A stretch of 64,000 bases of DNA from Pempheris klunzingeri (taxonomy: Eukaryota > Chordata > Actinopteri > Acropomatiformes > Pempheridae), in the NCBI RefSeq assembly GCF_042242105.1, contig NC_092028.1:13997338-14061337 (forward strand). The letters run 5' to 3'. The first letter of the stretch is position 1, and each line of letters starts with the position of its first letter. The notes beneath the pieces were generated by a model that ran no database searches, had not been told where the DNA came from, and worked only from the letters and a program-made list of their open reading frames with translations. Below, in pieces: positions 51,641 through 61,714 of this stretch. The position numbers were made by a program, and so were the translations under genes.

Positions 51641-54600
51641 TTATATCAAGCCATTATTTCAATCTTTAGAACAGACAGTTAAAACGTGGGTGTCTGCACA
51701 AATTACAAGACCACTCATGAAAATATCAAGCTTGTTTGGGATGAGTTGAGGTCATTAAATGAAGCTCAATGGCTCATGTCATGGATGACCAAATAGGCCA
51801 GCCACCATCTTGCTTTGCAAAATCTTATGTTTGCTACCACATTCAACAATAATCTATAATGAAGAACAAAAAATCAAATTGAATATTAACATATATACAA
51901 AAATAGAACTGAAAGGGACCATAGAGACATGGGATCATGCTCAGCTACTGTCAACTGTTTTGAGAAGAAGCCAGAATGACACACATGTGATGGAGCTGAG
52001 GTTCATTGGCTGTACAGAGTTAGTGTGAGAGCACTAATGTGAGAGCAGCAGTGATGAAAACAAAGACTGTTTTGAGAGATGGACTCCTAAGAAACACCAC
52101 AGTGAAACCTCTGACTGCAAATTAATTTTTAGTGTGACAAAAGAAAATGTGATCAGTCGCGGACCACATGCTGCCACTACCACAGTGGAACACCCTCCTC
52201 TCCTATGCAAACACTTGGGAGTGTACAAATATTAATGTCAACTAAGAGACTGAGCCATACCTCTCGTCTAGTTCCTGCAGGCGGCTCTTGACTGTATGAG
52301 CGTTATTCTCTCGTGTCAGCCTCTGCAGGAGAAAGAAGGTCTGCTGGAACATCCTCAGCAGGTACTCCTCAAAATCCATTGGCACACAGTTCTTTGACAC
52401 AAGCTCATTGACACAGGTCATGGCGAGTACACCTAGCCGGGCACGGTCCACCTTGTTGCCCTCACTCTGCTGTCCGTTTCGCCCTCCCCCATTCGATGAT
52501 GGTGGCATTGTCCCAGGGTTGAGCTGCCCATTAGAAGAGGAGGAGATGAAGGTTCCCATCTTGGCTTTTGTCCGAAGATCACAACCAAAACGTGCAAAAT
52601 GGAAAATGGATGCCAGCAGGGTGGGCGTGATGCTTGTGGACAGAGGGATCCAGCTGAACAGGTGAGCCAAACACTCCAAAACAAGACAACAGAGCTGCTG
52701 ACTCTCATTGTCCAACGCTGCCATGGGCTGGCAAAGCAGCTTTGAGTACTGGCTGCCCTGAAATAAACTGCCCAGCAATTCTACTGAAAATGACAAAAAA
52801 AAAAAGTCTGGTTAACACACAACAACAAATCTCCCGATAAATGCATGCTGTAGTTGGTGTCACCACATTACTAGCAAGTCTTTGCAGTTTTAGGCAAGTT
52901 AAAGACAATTCACACACCACTTTCTCCTGAGGTGGGTGAGGGAGGCGGGGTGGAAGCTATGACACTGTGCTTGTCCCAGTAAGTCTCCAGGATTCCTGTA
53001 AAAGAAGCAGTGACAAGAGCCAAGTTATCCACATGCACTGCAGGTTTTCCAACATTTATCCTGACAGGCAGCCTGGCTCTAATTTTTGGCAGATTTTATC
53101 ATAAAGTTTGGGCACCTAAAAAGGTCATACTTAAACATCATTAAACAGTAATCTTGCCAACAGCCTGTTGTTTTGCGCCTTGACAGATCCGCGTCTATTA
53201 CCGCCTCACGGCAGGTGACGAACAGCTCTCCGTTACAAGGGGCCGAGCCTCAGTGCACTAACGGGGTTCACCTACTTAGTGTCTCACCTATTGGCTCTTT
53301 AAGCTGTTGCGAGGAGACTCGCCTAGCATATCTCACTACCTTCCTCCGAACGTCTGCCCTACTTCCACTGGTGGAGCACCCGGCAGAACAGCCTATGTGC
53401 CGGATACCGCACACCAGCCACGCCCGTTAACGGTAGCTCTCCTCTTAATGATCTGGGCACTTGGTGTATTAGCTAGGATAGGATTTAAAGACCTTGTTAG
53501 GTCCTAAGGGCCTGTTGCTTTGCTGAGACTAGGGATACCTATTATGAGTCCACTGATGTTAAAACATTATAACCTTTACTTTATATCCTAAGAATACCTA
53601 AAAAGCTCAATGTCCACAATTTATCTTTAAATACAGATATTCTAATTGTATTGCAAAACATAGCAGGGAAAGGCGTACAGCTACAGCCATTGTCCTTCCA
53701 GCTACCACAACCAGGACTTCTTCAACCAGAATTCTAGTTGCATCTAGTTGCACAAAGTACTCAATGATTGTTCTCACCCGTCAACAGTCCAAGCACTGTC
53801 GGCACCTGCTCCAGCAGCAGTTTACGCAGCTCATCTTTCCTGGCGACGCTCAAGTCTTCTCTAGGACACGCAAGTTCCTCTGACGTGGTTTTCAACATCA
53901 CCAACCCCAATGGAGCCAGAGCTGGGGACTGGATCAGCTGCAGTTCACAACAGATTGACAGACAATAGCATTTTGAATAAATGGAACAGTTGTGCAACAG
54001 GTTAAGAGAGAAAACTACTTATTAGAGCATCTTCATATTATGAAAAGAACACATCCTAAGTGTAAAAAAAAATGGTTTAATGGTGGTTTTGGTTTAATGC
54101 AACCTCTGTGCCAACTTTTGCAACTACTGATGATCAAAACTAATGTTTGACCTTTGAATAGCAGAAACATCACAGCTTACCTGAAGGGTGTTTGTAAAGA
54201 AATCATGGTAGAACATTGGCCAGTCCTGGCGACCAATGTCCACAATGACTTTGCAGACTTTGTTACGGATGAAATAGGGCACTGATTTGTGCTGAGCAAG
54301 TAGGAGTTTGGGCAGACAGCTGCGAATCTCCATCTTGTCTTGTGAAGCAACACCGATCCACATCTTGTTCACAAGGTTCTGAAAGTAAAAGGAAACAATT
54401 AACAACTTTCCAAGCAGTGTCTGAATTAGATAACAAATTTATACAGACAAATATTTTGTAACAGTTCCCAATAATCTGTTTAAAAAGTAATTCCTTTGAT
54501 GGATTCATTTATCATTGCTTTTTTTTTTTTAAACAATATAGCATGAACCAAAAAGCATTTACATCTGTCCCTAAAAATATAACATGCATCAGGATGTTGA

Positions 54601-56847
54601 GCCTTTTATCCCATGCAAAACGCAGTACACATTTAGCCAACATGTTTTGCAGAATTAAACAAAGGAAACACTGTATGAAGCCAATTCTCTTCGCAGTAAT
54701 GACAAAACAATACTGTTCTCTGTGTACTGTCTTATTTTAAAAGCATAAAAAAGGCTAACGAAGAAAGTAGACAGTACTATGACCCGAAAATATGTATCTC
54801 ACACCTACACAACTTACCTCAAATACTGTGAGACTGTACATCATCACATACTCATTCCGAGTATTGGAGAGGAAGAACAAGCAGTGCCGCCATGCTCCAG
54901 TCTGCTGTGCAAAGTTATTCAGCAGCTCTTCTACACAGAAAAGGAAGTAGACACAATCTCTGACAGAGGCACATGACAACGTAATGTTTCAGTGGCAGAC
55001 AGACTGAAAGTAATGCGTCACAACACCGGAAGTTTATAAAAAAAGGCAACACAAATTTTTTTTTAAATAGAAAGCAAATTATTTTAGGTCACATTAAATG
55101 CTCTGCAGTGACAGCTAGACCTACACTGTATATTTCAATATACAGAGCATTTTACTTGGGGATCCAGGCTTTGCTAAGCTAGATATGTGTCAACTGTTAA
55201 TAAGGTTAAAAGCCTTACAAATTGAAAAATATATATTCAAAGATAGGATGCCTCATGTATATCATATTTTCATGAAACGACAAAATGAGAGCCACAAGAT
55301 GATCTTTTTCACTTTGAATAAATACCTTCAAGATTAAGTTAATGTCATATTAAACTGACACTGAGCAACAGGGTTGTCAAACAAGGTTTTTCACACTTAA
55401 TTTCATTATTTTCCCCGTCTTTGTTATATATGAGACAAGTCCTATGTTGTTACAAAAACCAACTTGGTGGACAACACAAACCTGAAAACCTACTTGCAGG
55501 TGATGGCCTTGCGTCTGATTGTATAGTGCAATATAGGTTTTACAAGGCCAAACTTACCAATTTCTCTCTTTCGCTCATTGGTCGTGCAGCTGTGAAAGAA
55601 CTCCGTCATAAGGCTCTCCAGTGCACGCAGTGATGCCTCCTCTGAAGCCTTGTGGATAATAAAAGATGAAGTTAACAATGAAGCACACATTAGGACAATC
55701 TATTTGGCAATATGCATTACTCAAACCACCACATACTGTATTTTTGTCATAGTCATCTAGCCATTAGCGTGACAAAAAACACAGTCAAGATCAATATCTG
55801 TCCATTTGACAGATAAAATTCGATGGAGTGTTTGTCATTCAGCAAACATGCAGAGCAGACACTCAACTGCAGACCAATCAGAAGCCTCTCCAAACATCTG
55901 TTCACAAACAGGAAACCCATCCTCATAGTGAAGACACAATGCACTGACTTTCAAGGATCTTGTTTCCAAATCTGAGCATTTATTATGCCAAGTTCTAATA
56001 CATTGATTTGTTGATGAAGAATGTGTATATGTATGCACGGAGTGCCTTGACATGCAGTCCTGTAGAAAGAGGAGAAACCTTTTCTAGTCAGCTCTTGCAA
56101 ACATATGTACCATCTTGCTCGGACACTTTGTGAGCTGGATACTCATCTTCACTTGTCTTGCCTACACATGGCTATAATTGGTCACTGCACATGTACCGCT
56201 GTTTGTGTGCAAGTTTTGGCTGAGTGTCATCAAAATGTAGTTCACACAACTTATTATAGCAGTGCTATAGTTCACAGCACTGCAATCTGACTTGCTCATA
56301 TGGTTCTGCATTGAGGATTGCACGAGGATCCCAGATTTGTTTATACAATCCAAGTGAAGTTGTAATTAGAACAAATAATTTGTGTTATATCGATTGTCAT
56401 GCCACGCTTTGACAGGTGAAGGAGGCCGGGCCCTGTCTGGCAAAAACGAGATGACAAATTGAGATTTTAAAGGGCAGCTCCTGAAGCAGGCGGGTCTGAA
56501 TTCCTCAAATAAGCCACAACTTGCCGAGACTTCACACAACTAAAGGCAAATATTCGGTTTTGCAAGATGGGCGTCTTGTACTGTGAAATGCCTTTACGAG
56601 CAGGCACATCCCGTGAAATAACGTTACCTGGCCTCTAACAAACCGTTATACAATGAAACAGACACTGAGGGCCAAAGTGCAAACAACCCTACCGATCTGC
56701 TACATGTAAAGAATTTTAAGACCAGTATTAACACAGCTTTACATCTTCCTGTTTAAATATAATGCACCACGTTAGCTACTAGCAAACGGTACAGGAAGAC
56801 AACGGGAGTAACTAGGTAAATACTAGGCGTTGAATTATACTTACCAT
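42840..56847 (-). CDS. xpo6: Exportin-6 (xpo6), 24 coding exons
   Basis: Importin-beta-superfamily receptor that, with RanGTP, exports actin-profilin complexes from the nucleus. A near-continuous match to recalled vertebrate XPO6 runs from M-ASEEASLRALESLMTEF to LRYYRLCNSSLPTGTIKL. The ATG (56845-56847) is followed at once by GTAAGT and spliced to 55558-55648; then 54818-54930, 54181-54378, ~53779-53937, ~52920-52999, ~52260-52784, ~51392-51519, ~51161-51270, ~50940-51049, ~50644-50737, ~48879-48949, ~48578-48738, ~48182-48278, ~47488-47632, ~46499-46648, ~46074-46265, ~45762-45917, ~45213-45329, ~44920-45091, ~44434-44595, ~44162-44262, ~43353-43583 and 42840-~42941. Length is about 1.13 kresidues, normal for the family (~1125). 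HEAT-type helices run throughout. A Ser/Asn/Gly-rich loop (GTFISSSSNGQLNPGTMPPS) is longer than in mammals. No stops or frameshifts were seen. Confidence 0.96.
49215..49779. mobile_element. Non-autonomous hAT-type element (565 bp) with intact 8-bp target duplication
   Basis: It lies in xpo6 between the exons near 48.9 and 50.6 kb. Left end CAGAGGTGCCCA and right end TGGGCACCCCTG are inverted repeats with one mismatch. Both flanks are exactly GTCTAGAG (49207-49214 and 49780-49787), an nTCTAGAn-type octamer duplication characteristic of hAT transposons. Near the left end is a striking palindromic patch, 'gtcgatcgcgatcgac'. No transposase frame is present. The perfect target duplication argues for a fairly recent insertion. 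Confidence 0.9.
51612..51642. repeat. (AAT)10 microsatellite
   Basis: Trinucleotide run in an xpo6 intron. Confidence 0.92.
53177..53509. repeat. Unassigned insertion-like block flanked by 14-bp direct repeats
   Basis: Flanks GCCTGTTGTTTTGC (53163-53176) and GCCTGTTGCTTTGC (53510-53523) differ at one base, as an aged target-site duplication would. The 333 bp between are visibly richer in GC and CpG than the surrounding xpo6 intron. I see no inverted termini, A-tail, clear pol III boxes or coding frame, and do not recognise the family. Confidence 0.55.
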
Positions 56848-57732
56848 GTTAAATGCTATCTTCAGTTTTCGTAGTCTGGGATTAATTACAGTAATAAGCC
56901 AACATTAGCCACTTAGCTAGCCAATTCTGAAGCCACCGTTAGCTGAGGTGCTGCTGGCTAACGTAGCCGCAGAGGGGGCACATCATCTGCTCTCCTGCTC
57001 AGGTCGATACCCCCCAACACACGACTAGCTAGGAAAGGTTGGCGTCGTTGACTTAGCTTACAGTAACAACGTTGGACACTGAGTTAACTTTACCTTGTTC
57101 GAATAAAACGCGATCACCTAGCATATAGCATTAACATTGAATCAGCTAACGTTATCTCGACTTGGTAGCTTAGCTGCATTGTCGTATAATTCCATTAAAC
57201 GCTGAGTTAAATGCCGAAATCTCGTTTTTGTGGCACATCTAACACTGGCAATGTGCAACGTTAATTAGCTTCCTGTGTCAAGCGTTTCGAAGCTAAGTTA
57301 CCCTGTGGCTAACACCGCAGCGGATGGCTAACTCGCTAGCTTTTCTGGGAGGGTGAAGGCATCATTTTCGTTAGCTATAGTTAGCTGTCAAACATGACAT
57401 GCCTCTATGGCTGCTGGTCACGACACCCTGCCTCTACCGTCTGTAATTTCAAAGCGGGTGAATATGCACACCTCAGTTATCTGTCTGAAAAAACTGAATA
57501 ATACTAAATATATAATACTATCCGCGCTTGCTCCTGTTATTCGCCTTTTCAATGCTTAGGGCGGCTCAAGAATATAGCTAGCTTGCTGGTTGCAGGGTTT
57601 GCTTCGCAACTTCCTCTTTTGCTGCAGAAATCAACCAACCCAGTCAGCTTCAGTCAAGTCAATCACAATAATAAAAGCACAATCTCCGGTTATTTCTTTC
57701 AAACTACTGCAAAGTTTTTGAGTATTCGGTGC

Positions 57733-57753
57733 AAAAAAAAAAAAAAAAAAAAA
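57733..57753. repeat. Poly(A) run (A21)
   Basis: Uninterrupted A run; could be a retroelement tail, but no body with target duplication was identified beside it. Confidence 0.85.
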
Positions 57754-58864
57754 GATCTAAAGAAGTCCCTCACACGTTGTATATTTTAAGCCCTAAAAGC
57801 ATCTTAAACGCTCATATTATGTGCCAATAGAAAAACACAAGACAAACGCAAAAAAATAACTAGTGTGGACGCTTGTGCTCCCTCTCAAGCAAATAAATCT
57901 GATGGAACCACGTCTGCAGCACTTTACCTCAAAACTCATTAACCTGCAGGACCTTCAAAGCAACATTACACAATGCGATTAAGTCTGCATTTAATCATTC
58001 TCCCCTCCATACTGCGTTTTCTCACATATAACGTCCAGATTCTTCGCTGTGTCCAGAAATCACTCACTTAATTTTCAAAACTAATTCATCTTTAAAGCTA
58101 TTCTGAATCACGCAGTTACTGCAGCAATGATTTCTTATGAACACTGTCTGTGACTGCTTACATGAGATGTTTTAGTCCTGTAAATCAATGTTGCTTGATT
58201 TGTTTGGGCCACAGCACGTTGTGCATGAGAAAGGCGAGTTAGAGTCCATACATAGATAAGAGCAATTGCACTAATAGCAGAAACTAAAGCAATGAAAAAT
58301 GAGAGAATCAAGAAATCAACAGATGTATTAGATAATTAACACACACACACACACACAAGATAAATTCATGTACATAACATGTATAAAATGTATACAGAGG
58401 CCCGTCACGTAGTCAAGGGATGTACTATACACACAGATACTTATTGTATGTACAATTTATGCACTATGGAGTTTATACAAGATAAAAAAACATATACTTA
58501 ATACTACAGCAAAATGAAGACGATACAACATTTACAAGCTTGCTCCCCCTTTTGGGTAATTCCCCAAAATATAAAACATTCTAAAGGCAAAGGTGTGGTT
58601 TTCCTTTAATGGTTACAGAATCCCTTATTCAGGAAATTTTTTGGCTCAAACATGATTCAGACATTGATGATAACAAATTCAGAATCCATCCATCAAAACC
58701 GGTAAAAAGAGCATTTGTCCACTGCACTCTTAAATTTCACTGCCACAGTGAAGTGAAGAGCAGCAACAGTCAGAAAGTCAGACAGTATTCAGACAGTCTG
58801 GATAAACATTCTCAATATTCCAGTGAAGGATATTTACATGTTATAAGCAGTTTTTGATATATAT

Positions 58865-59017
58865 CAGTGTCTCCCAATTGCAGTCCTGGGGACCCCCTGC
58901 CTTGGATGTTTTAGATGCTTCCCTGCTCCAAAACACCCGATTCAAATGAATAGGTTGTTTGAATGAATGTTGTTGCTTGAGGATGAGCTGATCATTTGAA
59001 TCAGTTGGAATACTGAT
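58865..59017. mobile_element. Truncated copy of a palindromic teleost MITE-like repeat
   Basis: Contains 'cagtcctggggaccccctgc', 'gatgttttagatgcttccct', 'ttcaaatgaataggttgttt' and 'gatgagctgatcatttgaat', the left arm and centre of a hairpin element I recall as extremely common in fish. The right arm, which should repeat the left in inverse, is missing. Confidence 0.6.
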
Positions 59018-59075
59018 ATACAGTATAATATGTTACAGTCTTAGAGGGCAAAAGACTAGAAACATTCATGTAGCT

Positions 59076-60705
59076 TCATGTGGATCCTTTCTCCTTAGTT
59101 AGTTCTTTGTCACTATCTGTGACTGTCAGTTTGTCATTTTTCTTGAGGTTATTTTGTCTTTGCGCTTGCATGCTATATGCCCAGGCTCTGTCCACACCAT
59201 GTCCTTCAACCCTGCAGGGTGCCCAGTCAGGGAAGGGAAAACGACCAGCTACCACTAGGGCATCATCAGGAAGCTCCGCCTGCAACTTCTGCTGCAATAA
59301 TGAAAGCTAGGGACACAAGAGCACAATAAAAAATAAAAACAGACTAAATTCACAAATATGTTCTTCCTTGAATTGTTTTGCTTGTATCTAGGAACCACAA
59401 AATATAGTAAGGTCATGATACTCAGGTACCTTTGCAACAAGAATTTCTGAAATGCCTGCAAGTGATCCACTTTGCCTTATCTCACCTGACTTTTAATGAG
59501 CTCTTACTTTATTCTGTATTTCTACATTATTTATATGCTGCATTAAGATGGTCTCTATTTCACTGTTTAAAGGCATCTATTCACTGTATTACTCACCACA
59601 CTAGGAGCCAAAAACACTGTGATATTCTTGCATTCTGTCAGGTCAACCTGTGATGAGATACAAGGTGGTAAATAGAACAATAATGCTACTAACAATTCAC
59701 CTGTAAATGCCATAAATGCAATGATTACATATTTAAAAAAACAACGTTTAAGTTTTCAAATGGATTCCCTGATGTCTGTGGTGATTAAATTATTTACTCC
59801 CTGACTATGTTAAGTGTAGCAAAGGCTCCTGCTGTAGAAAGGACAAACAAGCTGTGATATTGATATCTTCAGTTATGCTGACTATGCTCACACACCACCA
59901 GAAGTAATATAAAACAGAAGGGCAGCGTAGACCCTGGGGAAAAATGTATGTGCACTATTTATAAAGATGATTTAACTATTCACAGCTGTGTTTCCTAGTG
60001 ATATGATGCATCACTATGATGATTTATTGGTGGCTGGTGTAATTTAGGTATAGCACCTGTTTGCAAATCAGAACAGGAGTGTTACTGATGCTGTTACACA
60101 AGCGACAAATCTTCAAACCTTCCAGAGATCTTCCCGTCGATACAATACTTTTTCATGATGGCCTGCTCTCCACGCATGAAAGCGAGCCAGGCGAACAAGC
60201 CAGGGGTTGAGCTCATAACCAACAGCGGGAGTAAAACCTTGTCGATGGGCTTCCAAGACCTTTAAGATTCAAAATGACCACAGTCAAAAGCCACTACTCA
60301 GCAGCGCAAGAAAAAGGACCACAAATATCTTGATGATACTTACAATACGACCATCACCAGATCCCAAATCCACAAGCCCTCCCTTTCGGCCTCTCAGCAA
60401 TGTCATTACACTATTTACTTGAACTTTGCTGGCAGGAATGTACGGGACCTGGAAGAGATTTTTAAGGCCTTCAAATAGTTTCTCAGACTTTTTTTAGAGG
60501 TGCTATTGCTACAGGAAGAGTTGCGTCAGTAGTTAGACCATACCTGTAGTCTTAGGGGAACTTTTCGGAAGCCTGGCTGGAGGATTCCCACCCACACAGC
60601 ATACACAGCAAGCCCAGTGCCGGCAGCTATCTGAGCAACACCCCATCCTCCTAGATGCTTGGACTTGAGCTCAGCAAAGACCTCATCTGGTGCATCATCA
60701 TCCAT
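59076..60705 (-). CDS. antkmt: ANT/lysine N-methyltransferase (antkmt, FAM173A)
   Basis: Seven-beta-strand, SAM-dependent lysine methyltransferase; mammalian ANTKMT methylates mitochondrial adenine nucleotide translocase. Minus-strand exons: 60544-60705, 60344-60448, 60119-60259, 59597-59647 and 59076-59306, phases consistent, 229 residues (human ~235). The N-terminus has a hydrophobic segment ([19 protein letters not shown]) that acts as membrane anchor/mitochondrial signal in this family. [20 protein letters not shown] precedes the SAM motif [11 protein letters not shown], then [32 protein letters not shown] and the [15 protein letters not shown] end. The closest alternative is ATPSCKMT (FAM173B), but the C-terminal [10 protein letters not shown] and the linkage to nme4 and hirip3 favour FAM173A. 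The ATG follows CAGGA, suggesting a spliced 5' UTR. Confidence 0.9.
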
Positions 60706-61714
60706 TCCTGCATGAAATATGTACTGTAGAGTGTCAGTAAACCTTTGGTATCATGCTAGAATATACCATCATTTATTATTACATATATCCCTTGTTTATT
60801 TCTGCAACACTAAGTTATTTTTCCTTTACAATCCACTTTTCCTTCTGCAACCAAAACAGCCACTTTTATAAACACACGATTGGACACTATACTGGCATAG
60901 AGAATATGCAGCAGGCTGAGGGTCACATGCATACAGTTATCATTTAGTACCCAGACGTCGTCCAACTGAGAATAAGAAACAACACATTTATAAGCAAACA
61001 TATTTCCCGCCTAACGTCATGCTGCCGCACACAAAAACGCGACAACAGTATCGGTATTACGGCAATACAGAAAAAATATGTCATTGACCTGCAGTTCGCG
61101 CGGAAACATTAGTCCGTAGGACCAGTCCGTCTGCGAAATATTCCGTAAACCCGAGGGCTTACCACTGTAAGTGGTTCCGGGAAAAAGAAGTAGGTGTATC
61201 GATGTGAAACGGAGAAAATAATTTCAAGATTTCTGGTGAACACCTGAAAGAGCTTAAGTAGCAACAAGTTACTTTTTAAACATTAAATTGAGAGCATGTG
61301 TTGTCACACTGGCCAGCTCAGAAAAGCATCATTGGAGCCTTTGTACAGTTATACGGACCTGAACTCACATTTTCTGGATAATTGAATTAACTTTCCTGTC
61401 CTTCTTTGCCTGTTTCAAATACTTTATTTGTAATAATTTAGAAGAAATAATAGTAAATCAGCCCCACTGGCTAAAATTGTTAATTAGCACAATACCTTTA
61501 TTTGACATAGAAAAATGTTTTACATGAAATCACCACTCTACTGATATTTTAATAAAGTATAATTTTTTTCTCAAATATTTTCAGTAAGAAATATTCAGTA
61601 TCAATACCATCAGTATCAAAGTAATTTGTAAAGACCAAAATCCAATTTGTACAAAGAAAAATGTATGTTTGTATCCAAATGGCCTCTGAATGCTTCTGGG
61701 AGGAACTGTCCATG
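60706..61714. other. antkmt upstream / hirip3 3' UTR interval
   Basis: About 1 kb between the antkmt start and the hirip3 stop, both minus strand. Near 61010-61160 are several CpGs ('aaaaacgcgacaacagtatc', 'gttcgcgcggaaacat'), consistent with the antkmt promoter. A hirip3 poly(A) signal candidate is at 61497-61502. Confidence 0.55.
61497..61502 (-). terminator. Candidate AATAAA poly(A) signal for hirip3
   Basis: TTTATT on the plus strand, 213 bp past the hirip3 stop codon on its sense strand. Positional inference only. Confidence 0.4.

Larger units (their letters stand above)
56848..59075. other. xpo6 5' UTR/promoter flank and antkmt 3' flank
   Basis: The xpo6 leader and promoter lie just right of 56847. 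The interval holds an A21 run at 57733-57753, a CA tract near 58339-58358 and a truncated palindromic repeat at about 58865-59017. No further gene recognised; the plus-strand frame at 58609-58857 has no family resemblance. Confidence 0.6.
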
